DNA of 64,000 nucleotides from Beroe forskalii (Eukaryota > Ctenophora > Nuda > Beroida > Beroidae). Each line of letters begins with the position of its first letter. Positions within the stretch are counted from its first letter, which is position 1. The translations under genes and the position numbers were made by a program. Of the stretch, positions 33,002-44,669 are shown in pieces. Under the pieces are notes generated by a model that saw nothing but the letters and a program-made list of their open reading frames with translations, searched no databases and was not told where the DNA came from. Location: contig WFMF01000009.1 in NCBI GenBank assembly GCA_011033025.1, positions 1,302,001-1,366,000 on the forward strand, written 5' to 3'.

Positions 33002-36000
33002 ATGGAATTTGGTTGGAACCCAATACTCAGCATTGTAATATGTTGCCTTCTGTTGGTGGTGTCAGCGAAGAATGATCCTGCTGAATGTGAAGGTGAGTAC
33101 GGGGTTACTTATTAATGTGATACATATCCGAATCAAACATTGCAATACATGTTAGTGATGGAAAGTCAGTGCTAACATAACATAAAAATTTATAATTGAA
33201 TTGAATTGAATTGAATAACAAATGTGAATCAATGGATTGAGAATTTTAGAAACCATGAAAATTGCTGAAAAAGCTCCAGTCGTTCAAACAAATATGAAAA
33301 AGGCAGGATAAATTTGCGTTCCATGAACCAATACAACAAAACTATACTAAGTGAATAACTGATTATATCCAAAATAATTATTTGATATTCAATTAATGGT
33401 CAACGGCCTAACTAAGTAACTAATTTGAATACAGTTTTTGGGATTTTACTGCGGTGGGGAACAGTTATTCGGTACCCAGTTATTCGGACTAATTGCTATT
33501 ACCGTAGTAACATAGCAGTTATTTCATATTCTTTACCACTCACCACTGATCTAGGGAAGGAGCTTTTTATTATTTATTGTTATATTTCATTTACATTTTA
33601 ACAGTCCTTTGTAGTGCCCCAAGTGGGTTTGCAATCAATCTATTGTAGAGTTGCTAAGAGAATAAAAATGCAGTTAAAACTTCCCTACACCAAATGATTC
33701 ATCTAAACCACATAAATTGTTTAAATTAACGGGAATCCTCTATGTATGACGTAGCCCTAGAAGATTTTTCTGAATTAATGTCTGAATAGTTCATGATAGT
33801 AACTCCTGATAATTTGGGATGAATGGAAGCCTAATTTCAGAAAATCAGAAACAGACTTTGTTGTTGCTGTGGTTATTGTTGCAAATTACGAGACATATTC
33901 ATGTGGAATGAAATGTGGGGATTTTACAAAAAAAATCTTCATATCTTAATCTTTGCACCCAATAAAATGTCAATAAGACACCATCGGCCATAGTCATACG
34001 AAGAATCTCCATATTTTCGAATCCCCCAAGTTTCGATCCTCAGTTCAGTTATTGATCCACACGAGTATGTCTCCAATTAAAGGTATTCCCCTTTTCTCGA
34101 TTGAATTTATCGTATTTTCATTCAAGTACATCGTATTCGAGGTTTTTTGGTGTGTGGAAACGTGCTATCTTCAATTGCTTGAATTACTTTTTTAAACGAA
34201 ATAAAAAATCTTGTAGAGTTTTGGCCCCATTGCATGATCAGTTTTATAACTAATTTTTGCCGTTAATCGTTCTTCAATTTCCCGTACATTTGTTCTCTTG
34301 CACTGGAAGACAGAGGGATGCTGCCGATAGGAATTTCCGCCCCTTGATAATTTCGGCCACTAACACCCACTAACTAACTGAGCCATGTTGAGCTACGAGT
34401 CGACTTTGTTCCTGGCGGTGGTTGGGTCCCTCATCTTTGCGGGCTGTGCATGGCTCTTCTCATTCGGAAACAGCGTGGACATGTTCGATGAGATTAGGAG
34501 AATGGATAAAAGACAGGTGAGTGAGATATTCACCTATCACTATTTTATTATTTTGCAGATTTTGGTACAGTTCCTATCAACTTTAAGGAATCCTGATGTC
34601 TTATCTTGTAAAAGTGTATGGGTATATGTCCAACTTATAATCAATGCTGAATATCGATTTTCTGATCCGATGACCGGGGAAGAGGGAGGAGACTTTACAG
34701 AAGTGGTATTTGGAACAATATCACATGAAGCTTGATTATAATCACTGACCATTCGTATAATGTACACTGCACAGTGTGGTTTCATGTAGGCTTTTACAGT
34801 TTACACATCGCCTCTTTCATAATTCGAAAGTTGTTGACATAATTAATCAAAAAATTTTAACTCCGTTTTCAGTACACTGCTATACTAACTATACTATAGT
34901 ACTGTGCACTGCGCAATACACTCTCAATTGCTGAATACAATTTTAATTTCTCTATACTGTACATCAGACCATTGTGCTCCTATGATTGCGTATATAAACA
35001 TTATACCATATTTGTCAAGTAAAAGCCCTTTCCAGCCCTCTGCAAATCGATATCCTTTACTATAGTACTCGTAACCTGAGAACAAATTGTACACAAACAC
35101 AGTCTAACTCTACAGTGTACACAGTATACATTGTACACACAACTCTACTGTCTACACAGTATACATTGTACACAACTCTACTGTCTACACAGTATACATT
35201 GTACACACAACTACACAGTTTACACAGTATACATTGTACACAACTACACAGTCTACACAGTATACATTGTACACACAACTACACAATGTACACAGTATAC
35301 ATTGTACACAGCTACACAGTCACACAGTATACGTTGCACACACTACTCTACTGTCTACACAGTATACATTGTACACAACTCTACTGTCTACACAGTATAC
35401 GTTGTACACAACTCTACTGTCTACACAGTATACATTGTACACACAACTCTACACAGTATACATTGTACACAACTCTACTGTCTACACAGTATACATTGTA
35501 AACAACTCTACTGTCTACACAGTATACATTGTACACACAACTCTACACAGTATACATTGTACACACAACTCTACACAGTCTACACAGTATACATTGCTCA
35601 AGTAAATATACATTTACAATGTATATATTGCGTAGTAATAGCACGGACTACAATCTCACAACTCACACTCACCCATGTATATTGTATATTGAATATGCCA
35701 TTCAGTACATTCAATGGATTTGTAAGTTCAAATACCATCTCTTGATCATGGACATGGATGAAAAAATAGTAGCCTCACATTGGATTTTATTTTGGGGAAC
35801 GGAAATTTGATCCCACGACACTAAATCTCGTATATTTCCATTCCAAACAAAGGTTGGGGTCTGGGTTACGGTAGGGTCCGGGTTAAGGTTTGGGTCAGGA
35901 CAGGGAGATAAAATGTCGTGAGATTAAATCTCATACTATTGATTACCTTTATTTTCAGCTGATCTACCAGTTCCTGAACTTTGCAATGATTGTCAGTTCA

Positions 36001-39000
36001 GCTCTCATGCTGTGGAAGGGACTCTTCGTCCTCACTCACTGCGAGAGTCCTATCGTCGTGGTTCTTAGTGGGTCCATGCAGGTTACTACTCTCTGTAATG
36101 TTGTCAATCTGTGTTTTCAATCTGTTGTTAGTGTGGTCAAACTGTTGTTAGTGTGGTCAATCTGTTGTCAGTGTTGTCAATCTGATGTCAGTGTTGTCAG
36201 TGTTGTCAATCTGTTGTCAGTGTTGTCAATCCGATGTCAGTGTTGTCAATCTGATGTCAGTGTTTTAATCTGTTGTTAGTGTGGTCAATCTGTTGTTAGT
36301 GGTGTCAATATGTTGTCAGTGTTGTCAATATGATGTAGGTGTTGTCAGTGTCATCAATCTGCTGTTGGTTTCCACTTGTTCAGTGGTTGTCAGGTCGTAT
36401 ACTGAGTTTGTGACGGATATTGGATAGGTACGCTGGTAAGGGTTGTATTAGGAGGTGAACTGCATCCCACTCCTGCAAGAAGGCCGCGGTTCTATTCCAT
36501 ACTAAATAACCCTCAACCACCTCTTCATTTTCCTCCACAACCCCTAATCTGAGGGTTGTTTCAGCCGGCCTACTACCGAGGTGATCTGCTCTTCCTAACC
36601 AACCACCCGGAGCCAGTGAGGGTAGGGGATGTGGCTGTGTTCCGGATCAAGGGTCGCAACATCCCCATCGTTCACAGAGTCATTAAAGTGCACGAAAAGG
36701 AGGACGGGTGAGTTGGGGAATTACTGATTGATCCAGTGTTAATTCCGTTTCAAGCATGGTTTTTCTTATACTTTCTTAAAAGTGATCATATCAAATGGCT
36801 TCCAATAATGGAAAATAACTTCCTTTAATCTACCTGCTTTAACTGGAACTTAACTTTAGGTACGTTAAGTTTTTGACAAAAGGAGACAACAATAACATAG
36901 ACGACAGAGGACTGTACAACGAGGGTCAGCTGTGGTTGGAGAAGGGCGACCTCATTGGCAAAGCCAAGGTTGGTTCTGCAGTCTGCACTGCCTTATAACA
37001 AGGCTCTATCCACCGCTTCTTGTCTACCGGTTTTAATGAAATAGTTTTGAGCTGCCTTTAGTCTATTGTTGGTGCTAATTTAGGTAGTTTAATTACTTGT
37101 GAGGTAGTTTAATTTAGGTAGTTTAATTACTTGTGAGAGCCTCGACTAATGGTAGATGTTAATTGTCTGCTGCCGCCTGTCTGCCTCACAATTCTAGAAT
37201 TGGAATTCAGCAAAATGCCATTGATACCCCATTAATGATGCCAATGCTCTACAATGGCTGTCCAGATATTGCTTTTAAATTGTGCTATCATGAGCCTCCA
37301 TGGTTATTAGTTGGAGATAACCCTATTCACAAACTCTTAGCACAAGCTTATAATAAAAGAAAGCTCCTTCGTTACCTACATTACTGGGTGGTGGTATGAT
37401 ATTGGTTTGCTAATGAACGAATAATTGAATTGAAGATTCAAGAGTTAGGTCGTAGAAATCTACATTAACAACTTTTATATATCAATATAACACTGAAACC
37501 GTTCTCAGGGCTATTTCCCCTACGTTGGAATGATGACGATCCTCATGAACGATAAACCCAACCTCAAGTTTGCACTCCTTGGTCTTTTGGCTCTGTTCGT
37601 CCTGATCAAACGGGAGCAATAAGTCATGTGAAAGCTGGTCATGTCACGGGAAATTGGAAAGTCTCGTGAAATTTAGCTGCCAAGTGGCATTGGCTTGGAA
37701 TGTTGAACCACAACTTCGGAACAGAATGAGAAATGGACTTTTCACCACCCTGTCCCCCTAGCCCTACATCCTAATTTCAATATTGCCTTCCTTATTTTAG
37801 ATATTTGTATAACCGGGGATTATTCCAGTTTTTTAGGATCTGGTGATTAGTTTCTTGTGTTATCAGTTATATAATTATTTGGCTAAAATACTTGCTGAAC
37901 ATTTAAGTGGCATTGTCTTGTACGTGACTTTTGTAAAGTTCTAATTCGAATTTACTATACAGTTCAATGTTCTTGTTTTGATCATCAAATTATCTGAGTC
38001 AAGTTTCAAACTTTCACCCAAAAATAATATAAAGGTGTCATAATTAATTCGTGGAGTTTCATGACGATGATGTTCAGCTTCTTCTAAGTTCAAATTATTT
38101 CATTGTTTTCACAATTAAAACTCTTGAAAAAGACGCCCTACAGCCTATCCCAAGTTATTGGAAATTCGGATCTCCATAATTCAGCACGAATTTCTAATGT
38201 ATTTTCAATGATTGAAATTTCTTTGTATTGTACCACAGTGTCAATTTCAAATTATTTATTTGATTTAAATATTATTTTATCTCAACTTTTCGCTGGTGTT
38301 CGTTTCGTTTTATTGAGTCAAATGTAAAAAATCCAGGAAATAAGTTTTAGCGCGATTCAATGATTCAAATTATTTGAAAATTTCAGCCATGCCTTTTTTC
38401 ATAAACCAATATAAATCCCGGATAGTTTTAACTTTTACATCTATTCATATGAAATTAATCTTCTGATTTGATTTCAGTGTGTGTTGGCTTCCTGACGAAG
38501 TTTTCCAATTCTCTCGAGAAATCAGACCTTTCCAATGAAGCGGTACTGAAGGATAAGATCAAGCAACAATGTAAGAAAGCCATAGGAAAAGATGAGCGAC
38601 TAGTGAGTTCTTGTGAATATAAATTTGGGGTCAGCCGTTTCAAAAAAACTGAATTCTCTCCCTCCTACCTTTTTGTCTTGAAAAATGGAATTTTTTCGTT
38701 GCGATGTTTTGTGTACAGGCCACAGCCCGGTTAGCCTTTGTTATATTCTCGAAATGGTTGATTTCGCAGCCCTCAACCGTTCATTCATTTCAGTGTTACT
38801 ATATCGGTGGCTTGGAAACATCAGCTACAACTATGTTAAAGGATATCTTAAAACCAATCGGTTTCCAGAAACCAGTTGAAAAAATCTGCAAGGAGCTCCA
38901 GAAGAAAAACGATCAAATCTGCGAACTTAAATACGGTGGGTGCTATCAATAACCAGAATTGATTACCGTTGTTGTTGAGAAATGAATATAATATGTTCAA

Positions 39001-40441
39001 ATACTCAACGGCCTTATCAACAACAGTACCTTATTAACAACAGTACCTTATTAACAACAGTACCTTATCAACAACAGTACCTTATCAACAACGGTACCTT
39101 ATTAACAACGGCACCTTATTAACAAGGGTTCCTTATCAACCACGGTGCCTTATTAACAACAGTACCTAACTAACAACGGTACCTCATTAACAAGGGTACC
39201 TTATTAACAAGGGTACCTTATTAACAACGGTACCTTATAAACAACGGTACCTTATTACCAACGGTACCTTATTACCCACGGTACCTTATAAACAACGGTA
39301 CCTTATTAACAACTGTACCTTATTAACAACTATACCTTATTAACGTCGATACCTTATTGACAACGGTACCTATTAAACAACAAATTAGCGACAAGGCAGC
39401 AAGGCAACTTAGACAAAAAATCAATAGAACTAATGGCGAGTCCTGAATCGCGGGGCTTTATATATGCTGGTTGACACCACTCAGTCATCGATGACGAACG
39501 GCGACGTATGCACATTCCGCATACCAACTCTATGACGTTGACACCACTCTGCACCCAATCAGACATGACGAATAACGCTACGTGCATATACCAACTCTAT
39601 GACGTTGACACCACTCAGCATGACGTATAGCGTTACGTGCACATACCAACTCTATGACATGACGTTGACACCACTCAAGCTAGCGAGCCTAGCTTGAGGT
39701 ATGCTAAATACCCATAGATATGTCTCTGAATCAGGTTTGGAAACTTTACCTACCCTCGCCTCACTCGACCAAAACAAATAGGACCGTGGATATACCTTAG
39801 TTTCTGAGAGAATAAGCGGTGAGGCAAGGACTCCTTTAGAGTCCAGGTGGGGCTCTGCCTCATCCCTGGCTACGTGGATAATTACATTCATTGGTCAATG
39901 ATTTGTATTTCATCTACATACTTCAGTATCGAGGTGCTGTAACATGATCAAAAATGTCTTAAATACTATTAGTAGAAAGGTAAGTAAACAAACCCATAAA
40001 CTCATGCGTAGTAGGTCTCCATTTCCATGAAATGGAAATATGTGCTCATATGTACAGTGCACAAAGACGTGACAGCGGATTGCATCGTAAATGGGACAAA
40101 TGTGCAATATTTACTAAAAATACTAGCAAATTTTGTTGGTATCTAAGAAAAAAACGTCGTGTCCCAGTGTTACTGCGCGGCTTAGCGCGCGCGGTGCGCG
40201 CTTGCTAGCTTCACGCTGGTAAATAATTTGGCCAATTTTAATAATCTATTCCATTTCTAACTCGATCTTTTCAGATAAAGAGATTGATTGGATGACAGTG
40301 AACATCAAGAAGATGAAGGTAAAGGAACTGAAGAAGGTTCTTGAAGATCATGGCATGGACTGCAAGGGTTGTTCAGAAAAGAGCGAATACGTCAAGAAAG
40401 TTGAGGACATTGCTCGATCTCATGGCAGGACAGAACTCTAG
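33002..40441 (+). CDS. MANF: MANF/CDNF-family secreted ER-stress neurotrophic factor, four exons
   Basis: Exons 33002-33092, 38478-38602, 38794-38935 and 40275-40441 encode 174 residues. A signal peptide ([15 protein letters not shown]) is followed by the saposin-like N domain and a SAP-like C domain. All eight family cysteines are present, including CKGC (the CXXC of the C domain), and the protein ends RTEL, matching the RTDL-type ER retention signal. MANF acts in the ER lumen and as a secreted cytoprotective factor. Exon 1 to 2 joins in phase 1 (ECE|VCVG), matching the family exactly, across a 5.4-kb intron that contains the whole SEC11 gene. Intron 3 holds a 17-bp and a 55-bp tandem repeat. 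Confidence 0.93.
34385..37622 (+). CDS. SEC11: Signal peptidase complex catalytic subunit SEC11, nested in MANF intron 1
   Basis: Exons 34385-34516, 35959-36081, 36565-36707, 36860-36968 and 37509-37622. From the internal Met at 34481 ([12 protein letters not shown]) the protein has 174 residues, close to SEC11A (179). Starting at 34385 adds 32 residues with a hydrophobic stretch ([18 protein letters not shown]). Catalytic motifs are visible: SGSM (Ser), PIVHRV (His) and KGDNN...DDRGLY (Asp), with the TM segment [14 protein letters not shown]. It cleaves signal peptides in the ER membrane. Introns 1 and 2 contain microsatellites. Two donors are weak (GTTACT after exon 2, GTTGGT after exon 4), but family alignment supports both joints. 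Confidence 0.93.
35097..35597. repeat. Microsatellite-like array, ACACAGTATACATTGTACAC units
   Basis: About 15 units of 25-40 bp alternate CTACACAGTATACATTGTAC with CTCTACTGT spacers, over 500 bp in SEC11 intron 1. Units contain GTATAC and TGTACA palindromes. The long open frames here are artefacts of the repeat. Confidence 0.9.
36108..36358. repeat. Tandem repeat TGTTGTCAGTGTTGTCAATC, 15-18 bp units
   Basis: Around 14 diverged units in SEC11 intron 2, between the weak donor after 36081 and the acceptor at 36564. Confidence 0.85.
39000..39372. repeat. 17-bp minisatellite (ACCTTATTAACAACGGT)
   Basis: About 21 copies with small substitutions in MANF intron 3. Confidence 0.9.
39465..39685. repeat. 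Tandem repeat of about 55-70 bp, GACGTTGACACCACTC units
   Basis: Three to four diverged copies, each containing CATACCAACTCTATGACGTT then GACACCACTC, in MANF intron 3. Confidence 0.75.
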
Positions 40442-42360
40442 TGTACCTTTTCATAATACGTAACTTTCATAGGGGGACACTGGACTATTTCACAGGAGAA
40501 AAGCTTAGTACTATATTTCTGGCAAATGAGTTCATCAGCGCAGTGGCATTGCCCTCTGCGGTAAACTTGCTCAGACTGCATTGGCCTCAACGACCTTTTG
40601 CTGCTTTAGCCAGACAATGGCGGAGTTGTTTAAATATGCGTTTTTTCTTCTTTTAAAAATCCAAAATCTCCTTTACTTGGCATTGGAACTGGTCGTTCGT
40701 TCTCCAATTCAATATTTAGGTGCCTGCCTGGTGTGCTCATTTGCTCTGTTCTATAAGTTTTGTGGGTTAACGTAGAGTTATGTTTATATAATTGTGGGTC
40801 ACATTCGAATGTTTATATTTTATTCAAATCCTTAGGTAATTTGTCCTGCGAATTGCTCCTGTGGACAGCGGTATGATAACCCACAGGCCACGGTTGCCTC
40901 TGCATACTATGCTTTATTGTTAGTTAATATTTGCTCAATTACGTTATCCAAGTCCTTGGTATTAGTCAAAGACATTTTGAAGCTAATGGATTCTACCACC
41001 TGCTTTTGTGAGAGCCCGGAGTGCCGTCTATTCAACAGTACCGCAAAACTGCCAGTCGTTAGTGGAAAGTCGAGATCAATGTCCATTATTCTAGCGCAAG
41101 CATTGTGATTCGTGGGTTATAAAACATCAATGCATCGTCAGCAAGCATAATTCCTACAACGTTATTGCTATTGGAATCGCTTTTCAGTTCTCGAAGCAGC
41201 AAAAATTTTCTATCGGTTTTAGAATTAGGTTATTGCGTTATTTATCAATTCATTAATTAATATATTTATGTTAAACTATTGTCGAAGGAGAGGCGAACTT
41301 TAGCGAGGCACATTCATCATATTATGGGGTATATACGCAAATTATGTGCCTACTCACCCTATTTTGGTAGTGTATTTTAAAAGCTTATGCACTATCCCCC
41401 CTTAATTTGGTACTCGTAAAAATGTTTAATCTTGGTTCTATGAAAACCTAAATTCAGTAAATGTTGAGGAATCTTGCCACTTGCCAGTTATAGTATTATT
41501 ACTCGTCTCTGCCCTTTTTTGCATTAAGTAAAGGCGTTATCTGTGCGTTGCCATTGATATCATAATCCTGGAATAATTTCGTCTTTTAACCGATTGCTAA
41601 TGTAAATGGCGATGCGTAAATAACCCGATTTATTATCAATATTCAATACAAATATAAGAACATATGAGCCAGCACATTTAAAGATATCAACCTATTTCCT
41701 GACTTATTTCAAAGCAAAGAATAATGATAAGGGCATATAAGCATATTGATATGAATTATCGTGATGCTATTGCAAAATAATGCTGATGTTGAGATGTATA
41801 TTTGCTTTGTAACAATTTCCCAAGATTATAATCGCGGCTTTTGATTAGTTTATAGGCATACAGGTTTGTCATGGGCAGCACTGTGGAAATACCTTATCAG
41901 TAGATTCCTAGTTAAACTGGCCTTTTACGCCGGCCCCAAGACGGAAATGAAATCATTTTGGACCATTTTAACTGGCCCTTCGGACCGAAATTCACCAAAA
42001 TTAGATCAAAATCTGATGAAATTCATTGTTGAAATCTTGAAAGAGCATATGTTCTCAATATCCTGATGTTTTTCATCACGCATACATCCATAGTTGCAGT
42101 TCATGGGCTCTATTATCTTTTGATTTTACCGACCCCACTTGAACCGGGCCTCTGGACCAAAGTTGAACTTGACTTAAAATTCTAATAACCTCATTTGCCA
42201 GTTAAATAAGGTCCGAGATACCAATGTGCATTGTGTTGGAATTGTAATTTGTATCGTTCTCGTCTTTGGGTCGTTGTATACTGGGAACTGGAAGGTCGGG
42301 GGAAGTGAGGGTGCGGAGTGTGGGAGTTTAAGGAGATTTAATCCTATCTCAGATATGGCG
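40442..42360. other. Between MANF and the satellite, no gene seen
   Basis: No supported coding sequence. The missing 5' exon(s) of the sushi-protein gene, including a signal peptide, may lie here or between 44108 and 44669, but none was recognised. A CG-rich patch (GCGCGCGCGGTGCGCGC, near 40185-40200) lies just upstream in MANF intron 3. Confidence 0.45.
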
Positions 42361-44107
42361 ATAAATAACAGGGGACTGCTGTAATAAATAACAGGGGACT
42401 GCAGCTGTAATAAATAACAGGGGACTGCTGTAATGAATAACAGGGGACTGCTGTAATAAATAACAGGGGACTGCTGTAATAAATAACAGGGGACTGCTGT
42501 AATAAATAACATGGGACTGCTGTAATAAATAACAGGGGACTGCTGTAATAAATAACAGGGGATTGCTGTAATAAATAACAGGGGACTGCTGTGATAAATA
42601 ACAGGGGACTGCTGTAATAAATAACAGGGGACTGCTGTGATAAATAACAGGGGACTGCTGTAATAAATAACAGGGACTGCTGTAATAAATAACAGGGACT
42701 GCTGTAATAAATAACAGGGGACTGCTGTAATAAATAACAGGGGACTGCTGTAATAAATAACAGGGGACTGTTGTAATAAATAACAGGGGAGTGCTGTAAT
42801 AAATAACAGGGGACTGCTGTAATAAATAACAGGGGAGTGCTGTAATAAATAACAGGGGGCTGTAATAAATAACAGGGGACTGCTGTAATAAATAACAGGG
42901 GACTGCTGTGATGAATAACAGGGGACTGCTGTAATAAATAACAGGGGACTGCTGCAATAAATAACAGGGGACTGCTGTAATAAATAACAGGGGACTGCTG
43001 TAATAATAACAGGGGACTGCTGTAATAAATAACAGGGGACTGCTGTAATAAATAACAGGGGACTGCTGTAATAAATAACAGGGGAGTGCTGTAATAAATA
43101 ACAGGGGGCTGTAATAAATAACAGGGGACTGCTGAAATAAATAACAGGGGACTGCTGTAATAAATAACAGGGGACTGCTGTAATAAATAACAGGGGACTG
43201 CTGTGATGAATAACAGGGGACTGCTGTAATAAATAACAGGGGACTGCTGCAATAAATAACAGGGGACTGCTGTAATAAATAACAGGGGACTGCTGTAATA
43301 AATAACAGGGGACTGCTGTGATAAATAACAGGGGACTGCTGTAATAAATAACAGGGGACTGCTGTGATAAATAACAGGGGACTGCTGTAATAAATAACAG
43401 GGGACTGCTGTAATAAATAACAGGGGACTGCTGTAATAAATAACAGGGGACTGCTGTAATTAATAACAGGGGACTGCTGTAATAAATAACAGGGGACTGC
43501 TGTAATAAATAACAGGGGACTGCTGTGATAAATAACAGGGGACTGCTGTAATAAATAACAGGGGACTGCTGTAATAAATAACAGGGGACTGCTGTAATTA
43601 ATAACAGGGACTGCTGTAATAAATAACAGGGGACTGCTGTAATAAATAACAGGGGACTGCTGTAATAAATAACAGGGGACTGCTGTAATAAATAACAGGG
43701 GACTGCTGTAATAAATAACAGGGGACTGCTGTAATAAATAACAGGGGACTGCTGTAATAAATAACAGGGGACTGCTGTAATAAATAACAGGGGACTGCTG
43801 TAATAAATAACAGGGGACTGCTGTAATAAATAACAGGGGACTGCTGTAATGGGTAACAGGGGACTGCTGTAATAAATAAGAGGGGACTGCTGTAATAAAT
43901 AACAGGGGACTGCTGTAATAAATAACAGGGGACTGCTGTAATGAATAACAGGGGACTGCTGTAATAAATAACAGGGGACTGCTGTAATAAATAACAGGGG
44001 ACTGCTGTAATAAATAACAGGGGACTGCTGTAATAAATAACAGGGGACTGCTGTAATAAATAACAGGGGACTGCTGTTATAAATAACATGGGACTGCTGT
44101 AATAAAT
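42361..44107. repeat. 23-bp satellite, about 76 copies, AATAAA in almost every unit
   Basis: Consensus AATAAATAACAGGGGACTGC + TGT. Most copies are identical, with single substitutions and a few 1-8 base deletions (for example near 42855 and 43108). As 23 is not a multiple of 3 and the unit lacks stops on the minus strand, it produces spurious frames up to 647 codons. Each unit carries the polyadenylation hexamer AATAAA on the plus strand. Confidence 0.97.
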
Positions 44108-44669
44108 GTTGGTACAAAATCGTTTTTCAAAATTATCAGGCCTGACCCTCCACCTCATAGTAATAGAATGAGGAAGAACTGAAAAATTAGAATGTAAAGT
44201 TGATTGTCAGAGACCGAGGATCGGGTTTTTATACCATGAAGGCACCAGTAAAACTTCTGCAAGCAGTAATAATACTCCATCTGATTCTGACGGAGTGCTA
44301 CAAAGTACTTGCAGCGTTTAACCAAGGTGATTATGGACCAAAACAATATCTCGATCCGAAATGAAGAAAATGAGACCATAAAAAATCATGAGCTACCTTT
44401 CTGGACATAAAAAATAATGCCACCGCGGTCTTATTGAGTTTAATTTTTCATTTTTGAATTTTCTATTTCATATTGCAGGTATTAAGCATAAAAAAGTGTA
44501 GTTTCGTTAAGAATTTTACAATTTGTGCTTAAGTCAGAAATTTTAACTTTAAGTCCCTAACCCTTCCCTAAAAATATGATTGTTTGACTAACACGTTGAT
44601 TCCCGTTTAAATACTTTCATTTGATTCATATTAAACTGATAATCGAAATCGCAAAACCTCAATTTTCAG

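Noticed and set aside
35115..35810. Tyr/Thr-rich frames up to 204 codons
   Set aside because: Produced by the ACACAGTATACATTGTAC repeat inside a SEC11 intron.
37163..37399. 78-codon plus frame in SEC11 intron 4
   Set aside because: SEC11 exons 4 and 5 join across it in frame with family sequence; no family match for the frame.
42174..44158. Long minus-strand frames of up to 647 codons
   Set aside because: They are translations of the 23-bp satellite, open in all three frames because the unit lacks stops; not a protein gene.
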